64,000 nucleotides of DNA from Mesorhizobium amorphae CCNWGS0123 (GCF_001686985.1 NZ_CP015318.1:1238001-1302000), one strand, 5' to 3'; shown: positions 46,355-55,717, counted from the first letter of the stretch. The notes: generated by a model not told the origin, from the letters alone. A program made the numbers and translations.

Positions 46355-47533
46355 CTAGCGCAAAGTCCCGGCGCCGGCTGCAAAAACCCTGGCGCCGTCG
46401 ATCCAGACGCCCTTGACGTTCAGATCGTCCGACAAGGCGACGATATCGGCCGCGGTGCCGTTGGCGAAACGGCCGAGCCGATGCGACTGGCCGATCGCCT
46501 GCGCCGGATAGAGCGAGGCCATGCGCAACGCCTCCGACAGCTCCAGCCCGACGACGCGGTGGACGTATCGGACAGCCGAGATCATGTCGAGATCGGCCCC
46601 CGCCAGCGTTCCGTCGGCCAGCCGCAGGCTGCCGTCCTTGCGGTAGATGGTGCGGCCGTTCAGCGTGAACGACGTCATGTCGGTGCCGATCGTCGCCATG
46701 GCGTCGGTGACCAGTACGATCTTGCCCGGCCCCTGCTTGGCGCGCAGCGCGATCGCCATGGTGGCGGGATCGACATGGATGCCGTCGGCGATGATCCCGG
46801 CAAACAATGTGCCGGCGTCGATGGCCGCACCCGCCAACCCCGGCTCACGATTGCCGATCTGGCTCATGGCGTTGAACAGATGGGTGACCACCGTCGCGCC
46901 GGCAGCGGCGAAGGCGCTCGCCGTGCCGTAGCCGGTGTCGGAGTGGCCGAGGCTGACGACGATGCCGGCCTTGGCCAGCGCGGTGACGCGCTCAGGCTCG
47001 ACGGATTCAGGCGCGATCGTCGTCAGCAGGACGGGAAGTCCTTTGCGCGCAGCGATCAGCCTTGCCTGATCCGCGTCGGTCATCGGCCGGATCAGCGCCG
47101 GGTCATGCGCACCCTTGCGGGCAACAGACAGATGCGGACCTTCGAGATGCAGGCCGAGAAAGCCCGGCACCTTCTGTCGCGCGGCTTCGGTTCCTGCGGC
47201 AACCGCCGCCTCGGTGATGGGGGGCGTGTCGGTGATCAAAGTCGGCAACAGGGCTGTCGTGCCGAAAGGCGCATGCGCGCGGCAGATGGTCTCGATCGAG
47301 GCGACATCGGGGTGGTCGTTGAGCATGACACCGCCGCCGCCATTGACCTGCAAATCGACGAAGCCCGGCGCGAGCAGCCCGCCGCCAGTCTCGACACGGG
47401 CAACTCCGGACGGGATGGCGCTGGTCGCGACGATGGCCTCGACCAGACCGCCCTGCACGACGAGGGCGGCATTGTCGTGCCAGTCGGTGCCGTCGAAGAT
47501 GCGGGCGCCAGTCAGGGCAAAACGGTCGCTCAT
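46355..47533 (-). CDS. nagA: N-acetylglucosamine-6-phosphate deacetylase
   Basis: 392-aa amidohydrolase removing the acetyl group from GlcNAc-6-phosphate. Metal and catalytic residues lie in GLHLEGPHLSVARKGAH, SLGHSDTGYGTA, VTHLFNAMSQIGNREPG and the catalytic aspartate in LVTDAMATIG. The N-terminal PGFVDLQVNGGGGV is typical. Start overlaps the stop of the SIS-domain gene by four bases. Central step of the amino-sugar regulon controlled from the promoter near 50.3 kb. Confidence 0.94.
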   Translation of the reverse strand: MSDRFALTGARIFDGTDWHDNAALVVQGGLVEAIVATSAIPSGVARVETGGGLLAPGFVDLQVNGGGGVMLNDHPDVASIETICRAHAPFGTTALLPTLITDTPPITEAAVAAGTEAARQKVPGFLGLHLEGPHLSVARKGAHDPALIRPMTDADQARLIAARKGLPVLLTTIAPESVEPERVTALAKAGIVVSLGHSDTGYGTASAFAAAGATVVTHLFNAMSQIGNREPGLAGAAIDAGTLFAGIIADGIHVDPATMAIALRAKQGPGKIVLVTDAMATIGTDMTSFTLNGRTIYRKDGSLRLADGTLAGADLDMISAVRYVHRVVGLELSEALRMASLYPAQAIGQSHRLGRFANGTAADIVALSDDLNVKGVWIDGARVFAAGAGTLR

Positions 47534-48567
47534 ACGGTTTCCGTCACTTTGCGCAGATTGCGCGGCGTGTCCGGATCGAGGCCACGATGACGAGCAAAGG
47601 CCTCGACGAACATGTAGAATGACACGATCAGCGCCAGCGGATCGGTCAGGGGATGGCCGGTGGCGACATGCGGCAGGCGCGTGGCGCGATTGGCAAGCGC
47701 CGAGGTGACGAACACCGGTGCCCCCTTGCCCGCCAGGCTATCGGCGGCCTCGGCCACCGAAGGCTCCGAGGCATCGCGGGTGGCGAGCGCCAGCACCGGG
47801 AAGCCCGGTCCGACCAGTGCCAGCGGGCCATGCATGACTTCGGCGGCGCTGTAGGCCTCGGCATGCATGCCGCAGGTCTCCTTGAATTTCAGCGCCGCCT
47901 CGTTGGCCATCGCCGCGGACGGGCCGCGGCCGAGGATGAACAGCGACTTCTGCTTCTCGATCGTCTCGGCCAGCGCGGTCATCCAGTCGCAGGCGATCGC
48001 CTTGCGGAAATGCTCCGGCAAGCGGGAGAGAGCGGCGAGCAGCTTGTCGTCGCCGGTGCTATGCGCCATCAGCGCCAGCCCGGCCACCGCCGAATTGACG
48101 AAGGTCTTGGTCGCTGCGACGCTGCGCTCGGGTCCGGCAAGGATATCGATCGCATAGTCCGAGGCGCGCGCCAGCGGCGAATCGGCGGTGTTGGTGATGG
48201 CGACGGTCAGCGAACCGCCGGCCCGTGCCGCCTGCGCCATGGCGACGATGTCGGGGCTCTTGCCCGACTGCGAGATCGCCAGGCAGGCCGAGCCGGCAAG
48301 CCTGAGCTTGGCGCCATAGATGGAGGCGATCGACGGTCCCACGGAAGCGACCGCAAGGCCGGCGGTCAGTTCGACGGCATACTTCATGAAGGTGGCGGCA
48401 TGGTCGGACGAGCCGCGCGCGACGGTGACGACGAAATTCGGATCGCGCTCGCGGATGCCGCGCCCGGCCTCGGTCAGCACCGCCGCCGAGCCGTCGAGCA
48501 GGCGGGCGGTGGCCTGCGGGATCTCCTCAATCTCGCGCCGCATATGGGTGGTTGATGTTGTGCTCAT
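47530..48567 (-). CDS. SIS-domain glucosamine-6-phosphate deaminase, NagB-II type
   Basis: 345-aa protein with two SIS sugar-isomerase domains and no glutaminase domain, so it deaminates glucosamine 6-phosphate to fructose 6-phosphate rather than making it. First domain: VTVARGSSDHAATFMKYAVE and AISQSGKSPDIVAMAQAAR; second: FILGRGPSAAMANEAALKFKE and AEVMHGPLALVGPG. The GlmS-like C-terminal KVTETV is present. It replaces classical NagB and overlaps both neighbours in the operon by four bases. Confidence 0.9.
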   Translation of the reverse strand: MSTTSTTHMRREIEEIPQATARLLDGSAAVLTEAGRGIRERDPNFVVTVARGSSDHAATFMKYAVELTAGLAVASVGPSIASIYGAKLRLAGSACLAISQSGKSPDIVAMAQAARAGGSLTVAITNTADSPLARASDYAIDILAGPERSVAATKTFVNSAVAGLALMAHSTGDDKLLAALSRLPEHFRKAIACDWMTALAETIEKQKSLFILGRGPSAAMANEAALKFKETCGMHAEAYSAAEVMHGPLALVGPGFPVLALATRDASEPSVAEAADSLAGKGAPVFVTSALANRATRLPHVATGHPLTDPLALIVSFYMFVEAFARHRGLDPDTPRNLRKVTETV

Positions 48568-49343
48568 GGCCGGCCCTCTTCGCCCGGCCCGCTCAGCCGG
48601 AGTTCGGCGACGAAATCATAGGCGTCGCCCCTGTAGATGGAGCGGGTGAATTCGATCACCTTGCCGCTCGCCAGATAGGAAATACGTTCGATGTGCAGCC
48701 CGGCAATGCCTGGCGGCACTTCGAGCAGACGCGCGTCGCTGTCGCCGAGATTGGCGGCCGAAATGCGCTGCACCGCCCGCACTGGCCGGTTACCGGATGT
48801 TTCCAGCGCCGCATAGAGCGACGAGCCGATTGCCTCCGGGTCGGGCAGCACGCTGGCCGACAGCGAGGCGCGCTCGATTGCCAGCGGCGTGTCGTTGGCA
48901 ATGCGCAGGCGCGCCACGCGCGCCACAAGTTCGCTGGACGACAGGCCGAGCACCATCATCTCGTCGGGTGAGGGCGCATAGAGGCCACGATCGAGCCAGG
49001 CCGAACGCACCGCCATGCCGCGCCGCGCCATGTCCTCGGTGAACGAGGTCAGCCGCGACAGCGACTGCTCGACGCGCTCCATGCGCGGTGCCACGAAAGT
49101 GCCGGAACCATGGCGCTGGACGAGAATGCCGCCCTTGACCAGATCCTGCACCGCCTTGCGCACGGTGACGCGCGAAATGTCGGCCTTGCTGGCGATGTCG
49201 CGCTCGGACGGCAGCGCGTCGCCGGGTCCGATCAGGCCGCGATTGACCGCGTCCTCGATGCTCTTCCTGAGCTGCAGATAGAGCGGGGCGCCGCTTTGCG
49301 ACGACTCCTTCAGCATGGCGAAGATCTGGTCGGCGGCGTTCAT
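48564..49343 (-). CDS. GntR family regulator, HutC/UTRA subgroup (NagR-like)
   Basis: 259-aa regulator with N-terminal winged helix (LIGPGDALPSERDIASKADI; SRVTVRKAVQDLVKGGIL) and C-terminal UTRA effector domain ending in EFTRSIYRGDAYDFVAELRL. UTRA regulators of this kind bind GlcNAc-6-phosphate or GlcN-6-phosphate. Being inside the operon between the kinase and the deaminase, it probably represses both this operon and the divergent murQ unit by binding the 18-bp repeats at 50.24-50.40 kb. Confidence 0.87.
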   Translation of the reverse strand: MNAADQIFAMLKESSQSGAPLYLQLRKSIEDAVNRGLIGPGDALPSERDIASKADISRVTVRKAVQDLVKGGILVQRHGSGTFVAPRMERVEQSLSRLTSFTEDMARRGMAVRSAWLDRGLYAPSPDEMMVLGLSSSELVARVARLRIANDTPLAIERASLSASVLPDPEAIGSSLYAALETSGNRPVRAVQRISAANLGDSDARLLEVPPGIAGLHIERISYLASGKVIEFTRSIYRGDAYDFVAELRLSGPGEEGRP

Positions 49344-50221
49344 CCGGCCGTCTCCGCGGCATTGGCGAAGATGCGCACCGCCATCTGCACCGCGCCACCC
49401 AGCGCATCGTCGAGCGGCGGCTTGAGCAGCGCCTGGTAGCGCGCCGACAGGCGCGGCGCGTAGAGCGGCGCCAGCCCGCCGAGCAGGCAGAGCGGCGCGC
49501 CGCCCGAGAGATCGAGCGCGCCGAGCGAGGCCTCGACATCGGCGATCGCCTTGTCGAGAATCCAGTTGGCGACATTGTCGCCCGCGGCGGCGTGATCGAA
49601 GACCTTGGGCGCGAAGCCGCCGAAATCGCCGGGCTTGGCGTTGGTGGTGAACTCGACCACGTCCTCGGGATTGTTGCGGAAAACGGCGAGCATGGCGTCC
49701 GTCAAGGGCGAGGCCGGGCGAATGCCGTCATAGGCGAGCAGCGTCTGTTCGAGCAGGTCGCGGCCGATGCGCGCGCCACTGCCCTGGTCGCCGACCTGGA
49801 AACCCCAACCGCCGATGGCGCGCGACGTGCCGTTCTTGCGCGCCATATAGGCTGTCCCGGTGCCAAGGATGGCCATGGCGCCATCGCCGGAGCCGACCGC
49901 CCCCTCCAGCGCGATCTCGGCATCGGTCTCGACGCGGCTTTGGCTGAACGGCAGGATCGCTTCGAGCTGCTGCCTGTAGGTACCGACATTGGCGCCGGCG
50001 AGGCCTAGAATGGCCGGCGTCTTCGGGATCAGTTCCGGATCCCGTCCGGCAGCAATGAAGGCCTGCCGTGCCGCCTCGACGATGTTGCTCCGGGCGCCGG
50101 TGAGGTCGGTGCGGATGTTGGCGGCGCCGCTCTTGGCACGGCCGACGACCGTGCCGTCCGCCGTCGCTAGGGCTGCCCTGCAGCTGGTGCCGCCGCCATC
50201 GATGCCAAGCACGAAATTCAC
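49340..50221 (-). CDS. N-acetylglucosamine kinase, BadF/BadG/BcrA family
   Basis: 293-aa sugar kinase. The ATP-phosphate start FVLGIDGGGTSCRAALATAD and the motifs AILGTGTAYMAR and GGWGFQVGDQGSGARIGRDL mark the GlcNAc-kinase branch of the ASKHA fold. The start is GTG 50221 with GGAGGAG upstream; the longer frame to 50269 runs into the operator and is rejected. First gene of the leftward nag operon. It would phosphorylate GlcNAc (or MurNAc-derived sugars) brought in by the ABC transporter at 51-57 kb. Confidence 0.9.
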   Translation of the reverse strand: MNFVLGIDGGGTSCRAALATADGTVVGRAKSGAANIRTDLTGARSNIVEAARQAFIAAGRDPELIPKTPAILGLAGANVGTYRQQLEAILPFSQSRVETDAEIALEGAVGSGDGAMAILGTGTAYMARKNGTSRAIGGWGFQVGDQGSGARIGRDLLEQTLLAYDGIRPASPLTDAMLAVFRNNPEDVVEFTTNAKPGDFGGFAPKVFDHAAAGDNVANWILDKAIADVEASLGALDLSGGAPLCLLGGLAPLYAPRLSARYQALLKPPLDDALGGAVQMAVRIFANAAETAG

Positions 50222-50243
50222 GCGATTTCTCCTCCGGCCGAAT

Positions 50244-50261
50244 AATACCAATAAAATACCA
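50244..50261 (-). promoter_or_regulatory. putative NagR operator, leftward promoter
   Basis: On the minus strand TGGTATTTTATTGGTATT: two TGGTATT half-sites as a direct repeat with 11-base period. It lies 23 bases upstream of the nagK GTG. Nearly identical to the site at 50379-50396. Confidence 0.65.
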
Positions 50262-50298
50262 ATAGCCAAGAGTTAATTTCGGTTTCAAAAAGATTAAG

Positions 50299-50316
50299 GC
50301 GTATTTTATTGAAAAG
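50299..50316 (+). promoter_or_regulatory. degenerate copy of the nag operator
   Basis: GCGTATTTTATTGAAAAG shares the central 11 bases GTATTTTATTG with the two better sites but lacks the second half-site. It sits midway between them and could be an auxiliary site or chance. Confidence 0.3.
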
Positions 50317-50378
50317 CCCAGGTAATTTGCCGGCGAGTGGATTTTGCAGCCGTGATTTCGTTAATGCGTGTGGACAAG

Positions 50379-50396
50379 TGGTATTTTTTTGGTATT
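50379..50396 (+). promoter_or_regulatory. putative NagR operator, rightward promoter
   Basis: TGGTATTTTTTTGGTATT, matching the leftward site in 17 of 18 positions and in mirror orientation. It ends 24 bases upstream of the murQ ATG, so a bound regulator would block transcription start. Confidence 0.65.
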
Positions 50397-50420
50397 GTTT
50401 TGCGAGTTGGAGGGAATTGG

Positions 50421-51380
50421 ATGGCCGAGAAGCGCACAGAAGCGCATCACCAGAATGCCAAGGGACTGGACATCCAGGCCCCGGACGCCATCCTTTCCTT
50501 CTTGGCCGAGGCACAGATCGAGGCCGCCAGGGCCGTGCGCGGTGCCATTCCCGCCATCGCCAATGCCGCCGAGATCATCGCCGGCCGCCTGGCAGGCGGC
50601 GGCAAGCTTGCCTATGCGGCTGCCGGCAGCTCGGGCCTGATGGCATTGGCCGATGCCCTGGAACTGCCAGGCACATTCGGCATTGCCCGCGATCGGATCG
50701 CCATCCTGATCGCCGGTGGCGACGAAGCCTTCAAGACACTGGCCGGCGGGCCGGAGGACGACACAGAGGAAGCCTCGGCGGCCGTCGCTGGTGCCGGCCT
50801 CAGTGAGGGCGACTGCCTGATCGCCATCTCGGCCAGCGGCTCGACGCCCTATGCGGTCAGGGCGCTGGAGGATGCACGCAGCCGCGGTGCCGCGACCGTC
50901 GCCATCGCCAACAACAAGGACACGCCGCTGCTCAAGCTTGCGGATGTCGCCATTCTGCTGGAGACACCGCCGGAGCTGATTGCCGGCTCGACCCGCATGG
51001 GCGCCGGCACCGCGCAGAAGATCGCGCTCAACATGCTGTCGACGCTCACCGCCATCCATCTCGGCCATGTCCATGACGGCTACATGGTCAATCTCACCGC
51101 CGACAACATCAAGCTGCGCGACCGCGCGGCACGCATCGTCGGCGCCATCAGCGGGCGCGGCAGGGACGATGCGGCGCGGCTGCTCGAAAAGAGCGGCGGC
51201 GTCGTCAAGACAGCCATTCTGCTCGCCGCCGGCGCCGCCAGCGCCGATGCGGCCGAGAAGATACTGGAAAGGACCGGCCGGAAACTGCGGCCGGCGCTTT
51301 CCGCGATCGAGGGGAGCAAGGGGCCGCAAGCCTCTGTTCTCATCAAAACCGAACCTGAAAAAGGTCAACAGGGAGACTGA
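50421..51380 (+). CDS. murQ: N-acetylmuramic acid 6-phosphate etherase
   Basis: 319-aa SIS-domain enzyme cleaving the lactyl ether of MurNAc-6-phosphate to GlcNAc-6-phosphate and D-lactate. The start TEAHHQNAKGLDIQAPDAIL, AYAAAGSSGLMALADA, ISASGSTPYAVRALEDAR and STRMGAGTAQKIALNMLST are MurQ motifs. TTGGAGGGA fixes ATG 50421; the frame upstream lies in the operator. First gene of the rightward unit, giving the regulon a cell-wall-recycling arm feeding NagA. Confidence 0.93.
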   Translation: MAEKRTEAHHQNAKGLDIQAPDAILSFLAEAQIEAARAVRGAIPAIANAAEIIAGRLAGGGKLAYAAAGSSGLMALADALELPGTFGIARDRIAILIAGGDEAFKTLAGGPEDDTEEASAAVAGAGLSEGDCLIAISASGSTPYAVRALEDARSRGAATVAIANNKDTPLLKLADVAILLETPPELIAGSTRMGAGTAQKIALNMLSTLTAIHLGHVHDGYMVNLTADNIKLRDRAARIVGAISGRGRDDAARLLEKSGGVVKTAILLAAGAASADAAEKILERTGRKLRPALSAIEGSKGPQASVLIKTEPEKGQQGD

Positions 51381-51382
51381 GC

Positions 51383-52642
51383 ATGACAACGAAACTACTG
51401 ACGGCCCTTCTTCTAGGCACCAGCATTCTCGGCACCGCCGGGGTTGCCTATGCCGACGACGTAACCCTCAACATCGAAAGCTGGCGCGGCGACGACCTCA
51501 CCATCTGGAAGGACAAGCTGATCCCGGCTTTCGAAGCCAAGAACCCCGGCATCAAGGTGGTGTTCGCGCCATCGGCGCCGACCGAGTATGACGCCGCGCT
51601 GGGCGCCAAGCTCGCCGCCGGCTCGGCGGGCGACCTGATCACCTGCCGCCCGTTCGACAAGTCGCTTGAACTCTACAAGAAGGGCAACCTCGCCGACCTC
51701 TCGTCGCTGCCCGGCATGGAGAACTTCTCCGACGTCGCCAAGGCCGCCTGGCAGACCGACGACGGCAAGGCGAGCTTCTGCGTGCCGATGGCCTCGGTCA
51801 TCCACGGCTTCATCTACAACAAGGACGCCTTCGACAAGCTCGGCATCAAGATCCCGACGACGAATGAGGAGTTCTACGCCGCGCTCGACAAGATCAAGGC
51901 CGACGGCACCTACATCCCGATGGCGATGGGTACCAAGGACCTCTGGGAGGCCGCGACCATGGGCTACCAGAACATCGGCCCGAACTACTGGAAGGGCGAG
52001 GAAGGCCGCGCAGCTCTCATCAAGGGCGAGCAGAAGCTGACCGACGCTGACTGGGTCGAGCCGTACAAGGAACTGGCCAAGTGGAAGCCTTACCTCGGCG
52101 ACGGCTTCGAGGCGCAGACCTATCCGGACAGCCAGAACCTGTTCACGCTCGGCCGCGCCGCCATCTACCCGGCCGGCTCGTGGGAGATCGGCCTGTTCAA
52201 CACCCAGGCGCAGTTCAAGATGGGCGCCTTCCCGCCGCCGGTGCAGAAGGCCGGTGACACCTGCTACATCTCCGACCACACCGACATCGGCATGGGTCTG
52301 AATGCGGCCTCGAAGAATGCCGATGCGGCCAAGACCTTCCTGTCCTGGGTCGCCTCGCCGGACTTCGCCACCATCTACGCCAACGCGCTGCCGGGCTTCT
52401 TCAGCCTGAACAACACGCCGGTGAAGATGGAAGACCCGCTGGCGCAGGAATTCGTCTCCTGGCGCGGCAAGTGCAAGTCGACGATCCGCTCGACCTACCA
52501 GATCCTGTCGCGCGGCACGCCGAACCTCGAAAACGAAACCTGGGTGGAATCGGCCAACGTCATCAACGGCACCGATACGCCCGAAGCTGCGGCCAAGAAG
52601 CTGCAGGACGGCCTCGACAGCTGGTACAAGCCGGCGAAGTAA
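51383..52642 (+). CDS. ABC transporter sugar-binding protein
   Basis: 419-aa periplasmic binding protein of the CUT1 type. Signal peptide LLTALLLGTSILGTAGVAYA, then the mature chain DDVTLNIESWRGDDL. It starts two bases after the murQ stop, so murQ and transporter are translationally linked. The linkage to nag and murQ genes suggests GlcNAc, chitobiose or MurNAc-containing ligands. C-terminal tryptophan- and lysine-rich end is usual for this family. Confidence 0.9.
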   Translation: MTTKLLTALLLGTSILGTAGVAYADDVTLNIESWRGDDLTIWKDKLIPAFEAKNPGIKVVFAPSAPTEYDAALGAKLAAGSAGDLITCRPFDKSLELYKKGNLADLSSLPGMENFSDVAKAAWQTDDGKASFCVPMASVIHGFIYNKDAFDKLGIKIPTTNEEFYAALDKIKADGTYIPMAMGTKDLWEAATMGYQNIGPNYWKGEEGRAALIKGEQKLTDADWVEPYKELAKWKPYLGDGFEAQTYPDSQNLFTLGRAAIYPAGSWEIGLFNTQAQFKMGAFPPPVQKAGDTCYISDHTDIGMGLNAASKNADAAKTFLSWVASPDFATIYANALPGFFSLNNTPVKMEDPLAQEFVSWRGKCKSTIRSTYQILSRGTPNLENETWVESANVINGTDTPEAAAKKLQDGLDSWYKPAK

Positions 52643-52658
52643 GAGCTCAGGCAACGGA

Positions 52659-52682
52659 CCGGCCGGGCACATGCCCGGCCGG
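52659..52682 (+). terminator. hairpin between binding-protein and permease genes
   Basis: Perfect 11-bp stem CCGGCCGGGCA/TGCCCGGCCGG with a two-base loop and no U run, 17 bases after the binding-protein stop. Such hairpins protect the abundant binding-protein message and allow partial read-through to the permease genes. Confidence 0.6.
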
Positions 52683-52861
52683 CATTCGAATAGCCTGATT
52701 TGAGATTGCGATTGTCGGCCCTGCCTCTCGGCCTTACCCTCGCTTTGCGGGGAAGGCGAAGCTGACGTGTCGCAGGCCTCCATTCTTGGATGCGGGCCGT
52801 GCATCGAGGCATCTTCTAGCATCGCATCACCTGGAACCGAGAGACGGCGGGGACCGAACTC

Positions 52862-53791
52862 ATGGCCGCAGAAACACGACCCAAACGACCGTTCCGCTGG
52901 CACATCGGCATCTTCCTGGCGCCGGCGGTGCTGGTCTACACGGCGATCATGATCCTGCCGCTGGCCGGCACGCTGCAGCTGTCGCTGTTCCGCAACATCG
53001 AGCAGCATCAGGTCTTCGTCGGGTTGCAGAACTTCCGCACCCTGTTTGGAGACCCCAACTGGTCGGTCAATTTCTGGAACGCGCTGCGCAACAACGTCTG
53101 GTTCTTCATCATCCACATGCTGGTGCAGAACCCGATCGGCGTCCTGCTGGCAGCACTGCTCTCCAGCCCCAGGCTCAGGTTCTCCGCCTTCTACCGCACG
53201 GCGATCTTCGTGCCGACCATCCTGTCCTTCGTCATCGTCGGCTTCGCCTGGAAGCTGATCCTGTCGCCGCTATGGGGCGTGGCACCGCATATGCTCGATC
53301 TCGTCGGGTTGAAAAGCCTGTTCACGCCGTGGCTCGGCAAGGAAGAATACGCACTCACCGCGCTCAGCCTGATCTCGGTGTGGCAGTTCGTCGGCATCCC
53401 GATGATGCTGATCTATGCCGCCCTGCTGTCCATTCCCGACGAGGTGCTCGAGGCCGCCGAATGCGACGGCATCACGGGCATGTCGCAGTTCTGGAAGATC
53501 AAGCTGCCGCTGATCCTGCCGTCGATCGGCATCATCTCGATCCTGACCTTCGTCGGCAATTTCAACGCCTTCGACCTGATTTACACCGCGCAAGGCGCAC
53601 TTGCTGGTCCGAACTATTCGACCGATATCCTAGGCACCTTCCTCTACCGCGCCTTCTTCGGCTTCCAGCTGCAGGTCGGCGATCCCAACATGGGCGCGGC
53701 GATCGCCACCATGATGTTCCTGATCATCCTCGGCGGTGTCTGCGTCTACCTGTTCCTCGTGCAGACGCGGCTGCGTCGCTATCAATTCTGA
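52862..53791 (+). CDS. sugar ABC transporter permease
   Basis: 309-aa inner-membrane protein with six predicted helices, first at IGIFLAPAVLVYTAIMILPL. EAA loop EVLEAAECDGITGMSQFWKI contacts the ATPase. Preceded by a 219-base gap carrying the hairpin; otherwise continuous with the second permease 10 bases downstream. Partner permeases of this split type belong to CUT1 importers. Confidence 0.92.
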   Translation: MAAETRPKRPFRWHIGIFLAPAVLVYTAIMILPLAGTLQLSLFRNIEQHQVFVGLQNFRTLFGDPNWSVNFWNALRNNVWFFIIHMLVQNPIGVLLAALLSSPRLRFSAFYRTAIFVPTILSFVIVGFAWKLILSPLWGVAPHMLDLVGLKSLFTPWLGKEEYALTALSLISVWQFVGIPMMLIYAALLSIPDEVLEAAECDGITGMSQFWKIKLPLILPSIGIISILTFVGNFNAFDLIYTAQGALAGPNYSTDILGTFLYRAFFGFQLQVGDPNMGAAIATMMFLIILGGVCVYLFLVQTRLRRYQF

Positions 53792-53801
53792 GGAGCGAGA
53801 A

Positions 53802-54641
53802 ATGAGCATCGCAACCCGTTCCCTTCCCCGCACCATCGGCGCCCACGCGATCCTGCTGACCTATACGGCGATCGCGCTGTTTCCGGTGATCCTGGTCATC
53901 ATGAATTCGTTTAAATCCCGCGCGGGCATCTTCGGCGCGCCGCTGACGCCGCCGACGCCGAAGACGTTCGACCTGATCGGCTACACCACGGTGATCGGCC
54001 AGGGCGACTTCATCCACTATTTCCAGAACAGCCTCGTCGTCACCGTCGCTTCGCTGTTCTTCGTGCTTCTGTTCGGCGCCATGGCCGCCTTCGCATTGTC
54101 GGAATACCGCTTTCGCGGCAACACGCTGATGGGGCTTTATCTGGCGCTCGGCATCATGATCCCGATCCGCCTCGGCACCGTCGCCATCCTGCAATTGATG
54201 GTGGCGAGTGGGCTGGTCAACACGCTGACGGCGCTGATCCTGGTCTACACCGCGCAAGGTCTGCCGCTGGCCGTCTTCATCCTGTCGGAATTCATGAAGC
54301 AGGTGTCCGACGATTTGAAGAATGCCGGACGCATCGACGGACTGTCCGAATACACGATCTTCTTCCGCCTGGTGCTGCCGCTGGTCAGGCCGTCGATGGC
54401 GACGGTCGCCGTCTTCACCATGATCCCGATCTGGAACGATCTGTGGTTTCCGCTGATCCTGGCGCCGTCGGAAGAGACCAAGACGGTGACGCTTGGCGCG
54501 CAACTCTTCCTCGGCCAGTTCGTCACCAACTGGAACGCGATCCTGGCAGCCCTGTCGCTGGCGATCATGCCGGTGCTGATCCTCTACGTCATCTTCTCGC
54601 GGCAGCTAATCCGCGGCATCACGTCTGGAGCCGTCAAGTGA
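53802..54641 (+). CDS. sugar ABC transporter permease
   Basis: 279-aa second permease, MalG-like short form without the long insertion seen in aglG. EAA loop DDLKNAGRIDGLSEYTIFFR. AGGAG at 53790-53794 sets ATG 53802; the frame open upstream overlaps the first permease. Its TGA overlaps the GTG of the dehydrogenase gene. Confidence 0.92.
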   Translation: MSIATRSLPRTIGAHAILLTYTAIALFPVILVIMNSFKSRAGIFGAPLTPPTPKTFDLIGYTTVIGQGDFIHYFQNSLVVTVASLFFVLLFGAMAAFALSEYRFRGNTLMGLYLALGIMIPIRLGTVAILQLMVASGLVNTLTALILVYTAQGLPLAVFILSEFMKQVSDDLKNAGRIDGLSEYTIFFRLVLPLVRPSMATVAVFTMIPIWNDLWFPLILAPSEETKTVTLGAQLFLGQFVTNWNAILAALSLAIMPVLILYVIFSRQLIRGITSGAVK

Positions 54642-55699
54642 GTTCGCAAAAACCCCTTCGCGTTGTCGTTGCCGGCCTCGGCAATATGGGCCGCAGCCAT
54701 GCGCTCGCCTACCACAACAATCCGGGCTTCGAGATCGCGGCTCTGGTCAATCGCTCCGACGTGCCTTTGCCGGATGGACTTTCCGGCTACGGCATAAGGC
54801 GCTCATTCGACGAGGCGCTGCGCGACGAAAAGCCCGATGTCGCCTGCATCGCCACCTATTCGGACAGCCATGCCGACTATGCGGTGAAGGCGTTCGAGGC
54901 CGGTTGCCACGTCTTCGTCGAAAAGCCGCTGGCAACAACGGTCGCCGATGCGGAACGCGTCGTCGCCGCGGCCAAGGCCAACGGCAAAAAGCTGGTGATC
55001 GGCTATATCCTGCGCCATCACCCGTCCTGGATCAGGCTGATCGCCGAGGCACGCAAGCTCGGCGGCCCCTACGTTTTCCGCATGAACCTCAACCAGCAGT
55101 CCTCGGGCCATACCTGGGGCACGCACAAGCAGCTGATGCAGACGACGTCGCCGATCGTCGATTGCGGCGTGCATTATCTCGACGTGATGCTGCAGATCAC
55201 CGACGCCAGGCCGGTCGAGGTGCGCGGCATGGGGGTGCGGCTGACCGAAGAGGTGGCACCCTCGATGTACAACTACGGCCATCTGCAGGTGCTGTTCGAT
55301 GACGGCTCGGTCGGCTGGTACGAGGCCGGCTGGGGTCCGATGATCTCGGAGACCGCCTTCTTCGTGAAGGACGTGATCTCGCCGAACGGCTGCGTGTCGA
55401 TCGTCATGAAGGAGGGTGTCAAATCCGACGATATCGATACCCACACCAAGACCTCGACCATCCGCCTGCACAGTGCCGCGACCGGGCCGGACGGCAGGTT
55501 CGCCAGGCCCGACGAGGTGCTGTCGATGGAAGGCGAGCCGGGCCACCAGGACCTGTGCGACCTCGAACAGGCCTTTGTGCTCAGAGCGATCCGCGAGGAT
55601 CTCGATCTCAACAGGCATATGGACGACGCGGTCAAGTCGCTGGCCGTCTGCCTTGCCGCCGACGAGAGCGTGCGCAGCGGCGCCGCCGTCAAACTCTAA
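54638..55699 (+). CDS. Gfo/Idh/MocA family dehydrogenase
   Basis: 353-aa NAD(P)-dependent oxidoreductase. The Rossmann start RVVVAGLGNMGRSHALAYHN and the catalytic-lysine segment CHVFVEKPLATTVADAERVV are intact; VDCGVHYLDVML supplies the family's histidine. The start is GTG 54638, overlapping the permease stop (GTGA). Its location between permease and ATPase genes of the amino-sugar importer suggests it acts on the imported sugar or a derivative, such as an anhydro or lactyl sugar, but the substrate is unknown. Confidence 0.87.
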   Translation: MSSQKPLRVVVAGLGNMGRSHALAYHNNPGFEIAALVNRSDVPLPDGLSGYGIRRSFDEALRDEKPDVACIATYSDSHADYAVKAFEAGCHVFVEKPLATTVADAERVVAAAKANGKKLVIGYILRHHPSWIRLIAEARKLGGPYVFRMNLNQQSSGHTWGTHKQLMQTTSPIVDCGVHYLDVMLQITDARPVEVRGMGVRLTEEVAPSMYNYGHLQVLFDDGSVGWYEAGWGPMISETAFFVKDVISPNGCVSIVMKEGVKSDDIDTHTKTSTIRLHSAATGPDGRFARPDEVLSMEGEPGHQDLCDLEQAFVLRAIREDLDLNRHMDDAVKSLAVCLAADESVRSGAAVKL

Positions 55700-55717
55700 A
55701 AGCTAGGAACCAATATT

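Noticed and set aside
52643..52861. Possible small gene between binding protein and permease
   Set aside because: Short frames here lack ribosome-binding sites; the main feature is the GC-rich hairpin at 52659-52682.
51413..53116. 567-codon minus-strand frame opposite the binding-protein and permease genes
   Set aside because: Long only because of high GC; the plus strand carries clear transporter genes with signal peptide and motifs.
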